A stretch of DNA of 64,000 nt from Dehalobacter sp. DCA (GCF_000305775.1 NC_018866.1:1364001-1428000); one strand, 5' to 3'; shown: positions 1 to 9,121, numbered from the stretch's first letter. Notes: a model not told the origin generated them from the sequence alone. Numbers and translations are program-made.

Positions 1-2
1 TT

Positions 3-359
3 GGGAGCGCTGTTGGCGTAGCAATTCTTACCAGCATAATTCAGCTGCGAACGCCTTGGCACTATGCTAATTTAGCAACAACCGCCACCCCATGGTCCTA
101 TACAACACAGTCTCTGGAACCTTTAACTTCTTTACTTCAGAGTTGGGGATTTCAAGCTCCTGAAGCTCAAATGTTTAATTTGTTAACCCTGTTTAGGATA
201 GCCCAAGAAAAAGCTGCTGTTTTAGCGTTTCAAGATGCGTTCTACGTTAATGTACTCCTGGGCTTAATCGGTATAGTACCCGCCTTTTTCTTAGTACAAA
301 AGCCACTTTTGAATCGAATTCGTAAAAAACAATCCATTACTGCCGAACAAAAAATATAA
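3..359 (+). CDS. MFS multidrug exporter, DHA2 (EmrB/QacA) family, C-terminal part
   Basis: Open from the window edge to the TAA at 357-359, so only the last ~118 residues are present. The reading frame begins with a G-S-A-V-G-V-A-I-L-T-S-I-like helix, typical of the penultimate membrane segments of 14-helix DHA2 drug:proton antiporters. A polar loop follows (LRTPWHYANLA), then a last hydrophobic helix (VLLGLIGIVPAFFLV) and a basic tail. The two membrane-fusion proteins directly downstream on the same strand fit an EmrAB-like export operon. The substrate cannot be read from the sequence. Family assignment is by pattern recognition of a fragment. Confidence 0.75.
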   Translation, partial: GSAVGVAILTSIIQLRTPWHYANLATTATPWSYTTQSLEPLTSLLQSWGFQAPEAQMFNLLTLFRIAQEKAAVLAFQDAFYVNVLLGLIGIVPAFFLVQKPLLNRIRKKQSITAEQKI

Positions 360-389
360 CACTCTTAAAGGATATGCGGGAGGAGAATC

Positions 390-1091
390 ATGAAAAATCA
401 AAAGATTGTACTCGCAGTGGTAGTGACTCTGGTCTTAATGATTGGTGGCGGAATCGCAGGCTATTACTGGTTCGAAATGTCTCATTATATTACTACAGAT
501 GACGCCCGGATCAGTGCCTATACTGCAAATGTCAGTCCGACCATCTCGGGTAAAATAACATCCTGGAATGTTTCTGAAGGAGAATATGTCAAAGCCGGAG
601 CAACGATTGGGTGGCAGGATACAAATGCCATTGCCACTTCAGCGGGTATAAACCCCAGTGCGCTTAATCCCGTGGGCAGCATCATGGTTAGTAAAGCAGA
701 GCTTACTGCCCCGATTTCCGGCCAGATTATTAAGTCCTCCGTACGGGTAGGACAATTGGTCGGAGCGGGGCAACCTCTCGCCGTGATTGCCGATACGGAC
801 GATCTCTTTGTGGATGTGAATATTGATGAAACTGAAATAAGCAAAGTAAAAGTCGGTCAACTTGTGGATTTAACAGTCGATGCTTTACCCGGAAAAACCT
901 TTCAGGGACGGGTCGATGAAATTGGTAAAGCAACTCTTTCAACGTTTGATATTTTACCCATGCAATCTGCCAACGGTAACTTTACCAAAGTTACACAACG
1001 AATTCCGTTAAAAATACGTTTTCCGGAAATAAATAACCTGGGGCTTTTACCCAGGATGAGTGTTACCGCCAAAATCCATATCGCAGAATAA
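390..1091 (+). CDS. EmrA/HlyD-type membrane fusion protein (short)
   Basis: 233 residues. An N-terminal anchor (residues ~5-29, rich in V/L/I/G) is followed by YITTDDARISAYTANVSP, the classic start of the lipoyl/barrel-sandwich part of HlyD_D23/EmrA proteins, and then a beta-barrel region (LFVDVNIDETEISKVKVGQ). The long coiled-coil hairpin of Gram-negative EmrA is missing, as usual in single-membrane Firmicutes. GGAGGAG sits 6-8 nt before the ATG. It lies 30 nt after the exporter gene and is probably its extracytoplasmic partner. Confidence 0.8.
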   Translation: MKNQKIVLAVVVTLVLMIGGGIAGYYWFEMSHYITTDDARISAYTANVSPTISGKITSWNVSEGEYVKAGATIGWQDTNAIATSAGINPSALNPVGSIMVSKAELTAPISGQIIKSSVRVGQLVGAGQPLAVIADTDDLFVDVNIDETEISKVKVGQLVDLTVDALPGKTFQGRVDEIGKATLSTFDILPMQSANGNFTKVTQRIPLKIRFPEINNLGLLPRMSVTAKIHIAE

Positions 1092-1109
1092 CGAAAGGAG
1101 GAGAAGCCG

Positions 1110-2252
1110 GTGTTAAATATAAGGCCAAATGCGTTTAATAAAAAGATCATAAGCCTGGTGCTTTTAGCCTTAGCCGTATTCATTTCCATTACAGGATACG
1201 CAATTTCCACAAACCCTACCACCAAACCTGTAGAAGCTCCGGTACCCGTAAAAACAGAGGAAGTCAAAATAATGGATTTTAGCGGACAATTAGCCTTAAC
1301 TGGTATCATGGATGTTCAGGAAAAGTCCAATCTTAGTTCCCAACTCCCGGGAATCGTCACGAATGTCGGGGCTAAGGAAGGAACCTTTGTTAAAAAGGGC
1401 GATGTCATCATTTCTTTTGATAAAAAAGACTTGTTGAATCAACTGGATCAAGCTCAAGCAGGGCTTGCCAATAGTCAGGCTCAGGTCGAACAAGCCCGTC
1501 TCAATTATGAAAACGCGGAAAATGACTATAAACGTTTTCAGGAGCTCTTCAAATCCGGCGCAATTCCCCAACAACAAATGGAACAAATCACATTAAAAAG
1601 AGATATTGCTAAATCTCAATATGAAACTGCCCAAGGGGCAGGTCTTAAAGCCGCTCAAGCAACCATCAATGCTATCAACTTAAATCTTGCCAAAATGGAT
1701 ATCAAGAGTCCTATCAATGGAATTTTAGTAACGTCGAATGTGTCTGTTGGGGATACGGTTGGCCCCGGTATTCCTCTGGGTACGATTGTAGCAATCGATC
1801 AACTGGCCTTGAGCGGAAACCTTTCCGAGAGCCAAATTAACTACGTCAAGGAGGAAGACCCTGTCGAAGTCAGCGTAGATTCTATTCCAAACCGAACCTT
1901 TACTGGGAAAATCTCTTATATCAGTCCAACCTCCATTCCAACCGGACAGTTCTTTCCGGTAAAAGTTGCCATAGACAATCCGGAAGCAATATTAAAAGCA
2001 GGAATGACGGCTACAGCTAAAATTACTGTGAAAAATCCATCGGTTATAGTTATTCCTAACTCTGCACTTCTGAGGCAGGACGACAAAAATTATGTCATGG
2101 TCGTGAAAGAAGGAAAAACAGTGAAAACCGCCGTTCGTACAGGTCTTAAAAATGAAGAATCAACAGTTATCGTCCAGGGTTTGCATGCGGGTGAACGTAT
2201 TATTATTAACGGGGTAGAGCGATTGTCCGATGGTGTTGAAGTAAAGGAATAA
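1110..2252 (+). CDS. RND/MacA-type periplasmic-adaptor (membrane fusion) protein
   Basis: 380 residues from a GTG start, preceded by AAAGGAGG at ~1094-1101. The N-terminal hydrophobic anchor lies at residues ~11-31. It is followed by a biotinyl-lipoyl half (SNLSSQLPGIVTNVGAKEG), a helical hairpin rich in Q/A/N (residues ~105-190), the second lipoyl half (MDIKSPINGILVTSNVSVGD) and a beta-barrel with the GMTATAKI motif usual in this family. It is the second fusion protein in the same operon. Firmicute relatives normally work with an ABC permease (MacB-like), so its partner may be the MFS pump or an unlinked transporter. Confidence 0.82.
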   Translation: MLNIRPNAFNKKIISLVLLALAVFISITGYAISTNPTTKPVEAPVPVKTEEVKIMDFSGQLALTGIMDVQEKSNLSSQLPGIVTNVGAKEGTFVKKGDVIISFDKKDLLNQLDQAQAGLANSQAQVEQARLNYENAENDYKRFQELFKSGAIPQQQMEQITLKRDIAKSQYETAQGAGLKAAQATINAINLNLAKMDIKSPINGILVTSNVSVGDTVGPGIPLGTIVAIDQLALSGNLSESQINYVKEEDPVEVSVDSIPNRTFTGKISYISPTSIPTGQFFPVKVAIDNPEAILKAGMTATAKITVKNPSVIVIPNSALLRQDDKNYVMVVKEGKTVKTAVRTGLKNEESTVIVQGLHAGERIIINGVERLSDGVEVKE

Positions 2253-2350
2253 TAAAATGAATTTTTAATTCTTAAATTGCAAAAGTGAAAATTTAATTCT
2301 ATTCCCTATTTAGGTATAAAAAGTTTAAAGTAGCCATGGAGGGTATTTTT

Positions 2351-3223
2351 ATGAAGTTGAAGATTATGACTGATTCAAATTGCGATCTTCCTCTAAACTT
2401 TATTAGAGAAAACGAAATCTGTGTTGTCCCCTTCCCCTATTTTATCAAAGGTCAAAGCTATAATGATGACTTCGGTAAATCGATAAGTTATAAAGAATTT
2501 TATGAGTTAATTCGTAGGGGTGAAATGCCTCATACCTCACAGATCACGCCATTTGTCTTTGAAGAATATTTTAGAACGTATTTAGAAAAAGGGAGCTCAA
2601 TTATCTATATCGCCTTCTCTTCTGCCTTAAGCCAGACTTATAATAACGCACTCATCGCTCGCGATATTATTATGAAAAACAATCCCACGGCAGATATATC
2701 AGTGATTGACTCAAGAAGCGCTACGGTTGGGCAAGGACTTCTTGTTTTTTATGCTAGTGAAATGCTTAAACAGGGAAAAACAAAAGAAGAAATCGTTGAT
2801 TGGATAGAAAGAAATAAACTCAAAGTTAATCACTGGTTTACAGTCAATGACTTGACTCACCTAAAAAGAGGAGGTAGAATTTCAAGTACAAGTGCCGTTC
2901 TAGGAACTATCTTGGAAATTAAGCCCGTTCTCTTTGTCGATAATCAAGGTGGTCTGACCTTTTCCAAAAAGGTTAAGGGAAGAAGAAAAGCTATTAGAGC
3001 TCTAGCTGAAGAGCTGCAAAACCGCATCATTAATGCTGAGGGCCAAACAATCTTTATCTGTCATGGAGATTGTCTGGAAGAAGCAGAGTTTCTCAAAAAC
3101 ATTATTCTTGATAAAATAGAAGTAAAAGATGTCATCGTGAATTACACTGGACCTATAGTAGGGGCGCATACTGGTCCTGGTATGCTGGCTGTAATGTTCC
3201 TAGGAGAAAATAGGACAGCTTGA
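2351..3223 (+). CDS. DegV family fatty-acid-binding protein
   Basis: 290 residues. The family opening KIMTDSNCDLP is followed by the central fatty-acid-pocket segments YIAFSSALSQTYNNA and SRSATVGQG and the C-terminal GPIVGAHTGPGMLAV. Family knowledge: DegV/FakB proteins bind a fatty acid and present it to FakA kinase. No fakA gene is nearby. An in-frame ATG exists 15 nt upstream, but it lies within the GGAGGG that gives ideal spacing to the ATG at 2351, so that start is chosen. Confidence 0.88.
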   Translation: MKLKIMTDSNCDLPLNFIRENEICVVPFPYFIKGQSYNDDFGKSISYKEFYELIRRGEMPHTSQITPFVFEEYFRTYLEKGSSIIYIAFSSALSQTYNNALIARDIIMKNNPTADISVIDSRSATVGQGLLVFYASEMLKQGKTKEEIVDWIERNKLKVNHWFTVNDLTHLKRGGRISSTSAVLGTILEIKPVLFVDNQGGLTFSKKVKGRRKAIRALAEELQNRIINAEGQTIFICHGDCLEEAEFLKNIILDKIEVKDVIVNYTGPIVGAHTGPGMLAVMFLGENRTA

Positions 3224-3224
3224 A

Positions 3225-3252
3225 AAGCCTTAGCCCGAATTGTGCTTAGGCT
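3225..3252 (+). terminator. Probable intrinsic terminator after degV-like gene
   Basis: An inverted repeat AAGCCTTAGC...GCTTAGGCTT (one mismatch) starts 2 nt after the DegV stop. It is followed by a T-rich but imperfect tail. This is a weak to moderate terminator on the plus strand. Confidence 0.45.
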
Positions 3253-3366
3253 TTATGTCTTTAATACTATTCTATTTGTTTTTTCGATTTCCCAAACTGG
3301 GAAAGTTTGACGACCAGCTTCTCAAAATTGAAGAGTGCTCTCATGTTTTTGCACATGAGATAGATG

Positions 3367-3421
3367 CTAAAAAAGAGATAAGCAGGGTTGGAACGGAATT
3401 TCCTTCTGCTTCAACCCTGCT
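3367..3421 (-). terminator. Intrinsic terminator of tatA
   Basis: On the minus strand, a perfect 10-bp stem (AGCAGGGTTG/CAACCCTGCT, 3381-3390 with 3412-3421) is followed by TTATCTCTTTTTT. The stem overlaps the tatA stop codon. Confidence 0.8.
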
Positions 3422-3614
3422 TAGTTTTCTCGGATTTTTCACCCCCGTCAGTCTTTTTGTCCTGTTCTAATGTAGTGGCTGATTTGAATTCCGTAATTCC
3501 GTTTCCTAACGTTTTTCCGAGTTCGGGCAATTTTCCGGGACCAAAAATGATTAAGGCAATAACTAAGATAATGATTAAAGCCGTTGGCGTCATTAAACCA
3601 AATGTTATCTGCAT
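3411..3614 (-). CDS. tatA: Twin-arginine translocase subunit TatA/E
   Basis: 67 residues. A short N-terminal helix ([23 protein letters not shown]) with the diagnostic F-G-P-G-K-L-P hinge is followed by an amphipathic helix and a charged, Lys/Glu-rich tail, exactly the TatA layout. It forms the membrane pore-like component of the Tat pathway for folded, cofactor-bearing proteins. No tatC is in the window. It lies just downstream of a TorD-type chaperone, which handles Mo-enzyme Tat substrates, so the pair is probably left over from a molybdo-oxidoreductase locus. GGAGAAGGGG precedes the ATG. Confidence 0.92.
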   Translation of the reverse strand: MQITFGLMTPTALIIILVIALIIFGPGKLPELGKTLGNGITEFKSATTLEQDKKTDGGEKSEKTKQG

Positions 3615-3629
3615 AGGCTACCCCTTCTC

Positions 3630-4118
3630 CTAAAGTTCAGCTTGTCTAAACAATTCGGGGTTTCTAGCTTGCTCCAGTTTTACATAACTCTCAGTTAACA
3701 GCGCGAGGGCTTGATAACAATTACTCTGAGCGTAGGTTCTGACATCCTTACAGAAATCCGGTAGCCATTGCGCTAAATGTTCTCCAAACAAACGCTGCTC
3801 GAAGTGCGTCATTTTTAAAAGAGCCGCTTTGTCATCCTTTTCCCAAGCCTCAGCTTCAATACTTGTAAAAATAGCCATGCCCTCCAATTCTGCACTGATA
3901 TGACACGGCATTTGGGGAGGATTTACTTCCAGCCCTACTTCCCTGTATAGATTTTTGACGGCAAGGGTTATTTCTCCCATCAAATACACAAAACTCCCGT
4001 CTTCAAGCCTTTCCCGGTAGCATGATTCAAAGGGCGGACTGGGAAGGTGTTCGGGTCCAACAAATAATCGGGTAAACTCGACACGCCATTCGGTTAAAGG
4101 CTGCCGCAGCTTTGACAT
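3630..4118 (-). CDS. TorD/DmsD-type molybdoenzyme chaperone, N-terminally truncated
   Basis: 162 residues. The recognisable family core is present: EFTRLFVGPEHLPSPPFESCY, an acidic stretch PPQMPCHISAELEGM, and the C-terminal FGEHLAQWLPDFCKDV. TorD-family proteins bind the twin-arginine leader and apo-form of Mo/W oxidoreductases before export. Normal members are ~200 residues with about 40 more at the N terminus. The ATG here falls where the middle of the second helix should be, and the missing start is partly visible in another frame upstream (see 4094-4183). Likely a decayed gene; no catalytic subunit gene is adjacent. Confidence 0.7.
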   Translation of the reverse strand: MSKLRQPLTEWRVEFTRLFVGPEHLPSPPFESCYRERLEDGSFVYLMGEITLAVKNLYREVGLEVNPPQMPCHISAELEGMAIFTSIEAEAWEKDDKAALLKMTHFEQRLFGEHLAQWLPDFCKDVRTYAQSNCYQALALLTESYVKLEQARNPELFRQAEL

Positions 4119-4183
4119 TCCTCGTTAATAAAGCTTCCCAGTAACTGCAAGTCCGCAATAAGCTCCGCATTTTCCGGGTTCAT
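4094..4183 (-). pseudogene. Out-of-frame TorD N-terminal remnant
   Basis: A 29-codon frame from ATG at 4183 reads MNPENAELIADLQLLGSFIN, which resembles the first helix of TorD chaperones. It then runs into a different frame and stops at 4094-4096, inside the TorD coding region. Read with the downstream frame it would give a TorD protein lacking roughly 35-40 residues, i.e. a deletion plus frameshift. The rest of 4184-4442 shows no gene or strong signal. Confidence 0.4.
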
Positions 4184-4442
4184 GCCAGCAATTTAGCCTC
4201 TGTAAAAATTTTGCAGCCCTTTATTGTACATTTCAATTACTTTGTGAATTATCCTCTAATTTATCGAATTTGCCTTAAAAATGGATATACCTCCCCCTAC
4301 CCCAGAATTTCACATTCTTACTCAATTGCCTGATTTCTAAGCACTGCTAAAAACAAATTCAGCACGATACTTCAACAGATATAGTCCTTTCAATAAAAGC
4401 CTTACCACTTCTCGTTGAGTTGCAAAATGATTTCTCAAACGT

Positions 4443-5375
4443 CTAACTAAAAATGACTTCATGATATCTGATGATAAAGATCAAAGGGAGCACCGCTTCT
4501 ATGGCATTCCCGCCATGCACAAAACAATGCTCAAAGCCACAGTCACGTTTTAAGTTATTGAAAATTGAGTTCTCGATATCCCAGCGTGCCCTGATTATCT
4601 TGAACAAGGTCTTCTGTGTCATATCCATACAAGTTGTTACGATCATAATCTGTGAGCGAAGCTTGTTCTTATGTTTTATTGCAAATTTCACAAACCGCAA
4701 CGGTTGCTCCACGTTGTCCATAGTGAAGGTTGACTGGTAAACATGAACTTTCTCAAATCCTTGTTCATCTTTCCAAACCTCAACAGCTTCCGCCTTATTA
4801 GCAGTTTTTTTCGCCAACCGCAAACTATTATTATTATTGTTTTTTGCTCGGACAATTGCATCAATGCCCAAATCCTTGCGGTGGTTAATCCAGATGGAAT
4901 TACAGGCGAGAGCATCATAAACTACAACATCAATCAAGTTCTTATGACTCTTCACGACGCTTGAAATCTGCCTTTTTGCTACGTTCAGCTCACCTTCATC
5001 TTTTGAAACAGCATCTTGTCCGGGCTTGTACATCTCGAAGTCAATAACCATTTAGGACCCATACCTACCGTAGGGCATGACAGCACCACTATGGAAATAA
5101 TGAATCTTTTCTGCTTTGGTGCTTTTCAAGCATTCTGAACAGTTTTTCTTATTGCTCCCAAAGAATTTTGTTCCATCGATCGCGGCCACCATATATCCGT
5201 CAATGGTACCGTTTTCAAAAGCCTTATTCTCGACTGCTTTTTTTACAGTGTCCTGATTGATTTGTTTTAGCCCATCAATATTCATGACTTTAAGCGTATC
5301 TCTGATTGCATCAACCTGGAAAGCCGTATTTATACATCAAATCATCTTGTGCCTCGCAATATCCTGCGTGGTCAT
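4443..5375 (-). pseudogene. IS4-like DDE transposase, inactivated by two in-frame stops
   Basis: Starting at ATG 5375 (preceded by AGGAG), one continuous frame reads MTTQDIARHKMI, then TGA, then CINTAFQVDAIRDTLKVMN and onward to residue ~100. A TAA follows at 5052-5054. The frame then continues with MVIDFEMYKPGQDAVSKDEGE and ends near 4443 with RARWDIENSIFNNLKRDCGFEH. The VIDFE segment and the ARWDIENSIFNNLK (Y/R-x-W-x-I-E-x2-F-x2-L-K) motif are typical of IS4-superfamily DDE transposases. No frameshift is needed to join the parts; only the two stop codons break it. It lies between chromosomal genes and the left edge of the conjugative element. Terminal repeats were not identified. Confidence 0.75.
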
Positions 5376-5520
5376 AACATACTCCTGTTTTACATATATA
5401 AAATTCACTGGTGTGTATATGATATTGTTCATGTTCTTTTTCTGGCGTTATATATTCTTAGAGTGATAAGTTCCCCTTCACGGTTCATCATGAACCCTTC
5501 CATAGTCCAACAATTAGACA

Positions 5521-5551
5521 GACCTTCCCCTCGGCGGGGAAGGTCATTTTT
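5521..5551 (+). terminator. Strong hairpin terminator at left edge of the element
   Basis: A perfect 10-bp stem GACCTTCCCC/GGGGAAGGTC with a 5-nt loop is followed by ATTTTTAG on the plus strand. It lies between the transposase remnant and the last minus-strand gene of the element. It may insulate the element from readthrough from the left, or act in both directions. Confidence 0.7.
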
Positions 5552-5557
5552 AGCCCA

Positions 5558-5827
5558 TCAGCCTAAATCCCTCTGCATTAAATGATACAGATTGCTGCTC
5601 TTGCCGCCGTTCTCACGCCACCTTTTTTCCTTACGCAGACGGCCGCTTTTTTCAAGGTCAGCTATAGCACGTTTAACGGTGCTTCGGGACAGCTTTAACT
5701 CCTTGGCGATGGTACCAATCGCCGGGTAGCATTTACCATCCTTATCTGATCGGTCATGAAGGTACATATAGACAGCCCTGGCACGATGCGGAAGCTCCGA
5801 GGAATAAAGAGAAAAAAAGTAACCCAC
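5558..5827 (-). CDS. Small winged-helix/HTH_36-type DNA-binding protein
   Basis: 89 residues. A helix-turn-helix spans residues ~38-66 (IGTIAKELKLSRSTVKRAIADLEKSG), followed by a basic wing (RLRKEKRWRENGGKSSNLYHL), as in HTH_36 proteins found in plasmids, phages and ICEs (replication or transcription regulators). The GTG start follows AGGAGGTG by 6 nt. It is the last gene of the minus-strand conjugation cluster, just downstream of virD4. Target unknown. Confidence 0.75.
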   Translation of the reverse strand: MGYFFSLYSSELPHRARAVYMYLHDRSDKDGKCYPAIGTIAKELKLSRSTVKRAIADLEKSGRLRKEKRWRENGGKSSNLYHLMQRDLG

Positions 5828-5838
5828 AGCTTCACCTC

Positions 5839-7656
5839 CTATTCAATCCGAACAGGTGCTTTTGTCCTGGCAGGCGCTTCCGGCTCCTGAATCGGTGAGT
5901 GAAGTATTCCGCCCGATGCGGATGGACCAGCTTCAGCTTCCTCCGTCACATCCACGCTGGCAGAGTGCCGGCGGATGATTTCTTCCTCTACCCTGTGTCT
6001 GTCGGCATACTCCACCCTCCGGGCCGATTTCTCGGAAATCTCATAAGGCTTGCCGAAGGTTATACCCCATTCCGTAAATAGCTTTAGCTTGGTACGCATC
6101 GGGTAGGTGCCCGTCTTTGTGATAACAAAATGACCCTTAGGCATAGACTTTAGCTCATCCGGTGTCATCAGCGGACGCTCGATCATTTGCAGGCTCTGCG
6201 ACGGGTCGTTTTTACCCCGGCTGACGGAGCCGCTCATGACGGTCTTGCTTCCCATGGCTTTTGATAAAATCTGCGCTGATTCGCTATTGGGAGCAAAGCC
6301 GCCGAACACGGTATCCTGGCAGTTGTCAATGATGATGGCAGAGCCTTCGCGGCCATAGTTTTTCTCCAGCTGAGCAAAGCTCTGGATGATGGCTACAATG
6401 GACACACGACGGGAACGGGAAGCAGAGAACATCATCTCCGCCGACTCGATTTTGGGGATGGTTCCGATCTCGTCGAGAAACATCATCACACGGTTGGGGA
6501 GCTTTCCTCCATGCTCGTCAGCCACTGACAGGATTTCACGGTAGAGCTGCTGGACGATCAGGCTGATAATGAAATACTTTGTGTTGTCTTCCTCCGGCAT
6601 TACCAGGAATATTGCACTTTTCTCTGTACAAAACTTCTCCGCATCGATTGCTGTGTCAAAGCACAGGATTTGCTCCAGCTCAGAATCCAGAAACGAATTG
6701 AGCCTTGACAGCGCCGTAGAAAGAACACTCTGCATTGCTTGTTCCGCAGTATTGAGTGCCGCCCCAGCGAACCACTTGGTCTTGTGCTCATCCGGCAGAT
6801 GGACAAGGAGCAGCTGAAACAAAGTCCTGCCCTTGACGCCGCTGGGTGCAAGCAGATCCTGAATGAGCTTGAATACGGATACTATGTGCCTCTGCTTCGG
6901 TTCACAGTATTCCGCTATAAGCAGAATCACGGATGTCAGCAGTCCTTCCGCCGCGTCATAGAAGAAGGCATTTTGTCCAGCCATTGCCGTATCGAAACCT
7001 CCGGAGTTAATGATAGTCTTTGCGGTAATCTTTGCATACTTCTCCGCTCTGGCTTTAAATGCAAGATTCTGAGGATTATTGAGATATGCATCCATATACC
7101 GGTTGACCAGATGGAGAAGATTGTTTCCGTCCGAGCGGGTAGGGTTTCTCAGGTCAATGACTGCAATATCGTATCCATATTTTTCTTTTGCAATCCCGGC
7201 ATAATTGCGGTAGAGATCGCCCTTGGTGTCGGTGGTCACAAAACTCATTCCGCAGGCGCAGGCATATTCTAGATTAGGATAAAGAAAGTTAGCGGTCTTG
7301 CCGACGCCTGCCGCGCCGATCATCAGACAGTGGATATCGTCATCGTCTACCATCGCATATCCGTGCTGAGCTTTATTATCAAACAGCGACGCTTTCCTCC
7401 AGCCGACTATCAGACCCTGCTCTTTCGGAAGGCTTTCACCCTTTCTCCACTTCTCCGGCTCGTAGGGAATTTCTGTATAAGTCTTTTTAATCTCCTGCTT
7501 CGTTGCCCAGCGCGCCGTACCGTGCTGGCCGTCGCCGACGGTTTTGGACTTGATCCCGTTTAAGGTGTAGTAATGCGCTATAAGCGATAACAAACCGATA
7601 ACCCCGAACATAGACAGTCCGGCGGCTGATAGGATTATGATTTGGGATGTCTGCAA
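5839..7656 (-). CDS. virD4: VirD4/TraG-type coupling ATPase (T4CP)
   Basis: 605 residues. Two N-terminal membrane segments come first, then Walker A GAAGVGKTANFLYPN (~residue 115) and Walker B MMFLDEIGTIPKI, followed by the SRSRRVSIVAIIQSFAQLEKNYG stretch typical of the TraG/VirD4 motor. Role: links the relaxase-bound DNA strand to the T4SS channel and also selects protein substrates. The start is TTG, 7 nt after AAAGGAGGGATC, chosen because no ATG gives the membrane segment. The C-terminal ~60 residues are Pro/Ala/Glu-rich and variable. It follows the toprim gene by 13 nt. Confidence 0.93.
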   Translation of the reverse strand: MQTSQIIILSAAGLSMFGVIGLLSLIAHYYTLNGIKSKTVGDGQHGTARWATKQEIKKTYTEIPYEPEKWRKGESLPKEQGLIVGWRKASLFDNKAQHGYAMVDDDDIHCLMIGAAGVGKTANFLYPNLEYACACGMSFVTTDTKGDLYRNYAGIAKEKYGYDIAVIDLRNPTRSDGNNLLHLVNRYMDAYLNNPQNLAFKARAEKYAKITAKTIINSGGFDTAMAGQNAFFYDAAEGLLTSVILLIAEYCEPKQRHIVSVFKLIQDLLAPSGVKGRTLFQLLLVHLPDEHKTKWFAGAALNTAEQAMQSVLSTALSRLNSFLDSELEQILCFDTAIDAEKFCTEKSAIFLVMPEEDNTKYFIISLIVQQLYREILSVADEHGGKLPNRVMMFLDEIGTIPKIESAEMMFSASRSRRVSIVAIIQSFAQLEKNYGREGSAIIIDNCQDTVFGGFAPNSESAQILSKAMGSKTVMSGSVSRGKNDPSQSLQMIERPLMTPDELKSMPKGHFVITKTGTYPMRTKLKLFTEWGITFGKPYEISEKSARRVEYADRHRVEEEIIRRHSASVDVTEEAEAGPSASGGILHSPIQEPEAPARTKAPVRIE

Positions 7657-7669
7657 CTCGATCCCTCCT

Positions 7670-9103
7670 TTACATGGTCATAGAAAAATTTACTGCTTGC
7701 TCCTGCACCGGCAACATCGATGGCAGCTCCTGCTCAACAAACATTATGGTTTTAATGCAATCCAGCGCAAGGAGCTGATAGGAGGACAGGAGCTTTTCCT
7801 TATCCTCCAGTGTACGGATGCCGATCATCTGAAGCTGACGGCTGATATTGGAAACGTCCTGTCGCAGCTGCTCCGCCTTGGTGCGAAGCCAGCCACGATC
7901 CTCATGGGGACGGTAGCTGTCCTGCAGCTTTTGAATGAGCTGCACCATTGTCACTGGCTGTTCCATCTGGCGCATTTGCCTTTGCATGGATGTCAGTGAG
8001 CTGGCTGCCATGCACTGCAGACATTCCCGAACAGCTTCCGAATTCAGAGCTGCTGTTTTGCCGGAGGCTAGTAGCGGCTCCACTGCCTCGGCGCACTCTG
8101 CAAGGAAGAAGTCAATGTCTTTATGCGCTGAAAGAGCATTGCACAAATCATGTAGCTCCCTAACAACCTTTGGCAGAAGCTCCAGCTTCGGATGCTCTCT
8201 TGCCGGGATGGGACTTACACCGTTTTTGGCTTTCAGATCCTCATTCCAGTCCTTGTACTGCGATTGCATTACTGAAATATCCCTATAGCCCTTTTCGTGC
8301 AGGATATCTTTCAGGCGGCTGACAGCCTCAATGCCTGCTTCATCATGGTCCAGGCACAGCACGACGCTTTTCAGATGAGGATTCAGCTCCAGCTGGCAGA
8401 GCATAGCGTGTTCCGATACGCCATCAAGCGTGACATAGCTGTGGTGCTTCCAGCCATCTTTATTCAGGGTGATAAACGACAGCATATCCACAGGCGCCTC
8501 AAAAACGTATAGTGTATCGCTTTCCCCCAACCGGTGAAAGCTGTATTTCGGATCACTGCCTTCCACGTTGCCCTTGTATGGCTCTCCCCGAGTATAGGTT
8601 CCGCGTTTGTGAGCATGACGGGGAATGCCGTTTTCATCCAGGCCCACAAATACTGCATTGTGATATTTCTTATCCTCATAAATCAGCTTTTCGTGGGCGA
8701 AGTGCGTCAGCACTTCCCTGTCTATGAAGCGCTGTTTGATAAGATAGGCAAACACTCGGCGCATATCCATATTGGCTTCTGGCAGCGCGAAGAATTTGCG
8801 TGTAAGCGGCACACTCTTGGAGGTCTGGTTCCATTCCACACCGGACTCGCCGCCGAGGAGCAGCGTAACGGCTTCGGGAAAGCTCATGTCATAGAACTGC
8901 TGGACAAAGTCGATGGCATGGCCGCCTTCTTTCCTGGAATGACGGAACCACTGACTGCCGCGCACGGTCACGCTGTCATGACGTTTCCAGCGCCACTCGC
9001 GGCCGGAACGAACGAGCTGTTCACCCTGCCGTTGGAGGAAGTCCACTAAATCCACTGAATTGGCCCGTTGTTTTTGTTCGTCTGTAAAGTGAATATATTC
9101 CAT
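7670..9103 (-). CDS. DUF3991/toprim-domain (primase-like) protein
   Basis: 477 residues. The N-terminal half has the DUF3991-like part (VDLVDFLQRQGEQLVRSGREWRWKR... GGHAIDFVQQFYDMSF, related to the zinc-binding primase region but without an obvious CHC2 cysteine set). A TOPRIM fold follows (YVFEAPVDMLSFI with the catalytic-Glu position; VVLCLDHDEAGIEA with the D-x-D position). The C-terminal half is helical. Such proteins accompany relaxases in clostridial ICEs and may prime complementary-strand synthesis in the recipient. The last residues N-F-S-M-T-M match the shared C-terminal tail seen in other element proteins. A hairpin terminator lies 45 nt before the start. Confidence 0.85.
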   Translation of the reverse strand: MEYIHFTDEQKQRANSVDLVDFLQRQGEQLVRSGREWRWKRHDSVTVRGSQWFRHSRKEGGHAIDFVQQFYDMSFPEAVTLLLGGESGVEWNQTSKSVPLTRKFFALPEANMDMRRVFAYLIKQRFIDREVLTHFAHEKLIYEDKKYHNAVFVGLDENGIPRHAHKRGTYTRGEPYKGNVEGSDPKYSFHRLGESDTLYVFEAPVDMLSFITLNKDGWKHHSYVTLDGVSEHAMLCQLELNPHLKSVVLCLDHDEAGIEAVSRLKDILHEKGYRDISVMQSQYKDWNEDLKAKNGVSPIPAREHPKLELLPKVVRELHDLCNALSAHKDIDFFLAECAEAVEPLLASGKTAALNSEAVRECLQCMAASSLTSMQRQMRQMEQPVTMVQLIQKLQDSYRPHEDRGWLRTKAEQLRQDVSNISRQLQMIGIRTLEDKEKLLSSYQLLALDCIKTIMFVEQELPSMLPVQEQAVNFSMTM

Positions 9104-9121
9104 ACTCCACTACCCCCTTAG

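Noticed and set aside
5052-5364. In-frame TGA and TAA in the transposase as recoding (selenocysteine or readthrough)
   Set aside because: Two different stop codons, no SECIS-like hairpin seen after TGA, and the position is not a known active-site Cys; ordinary decay is simpler.
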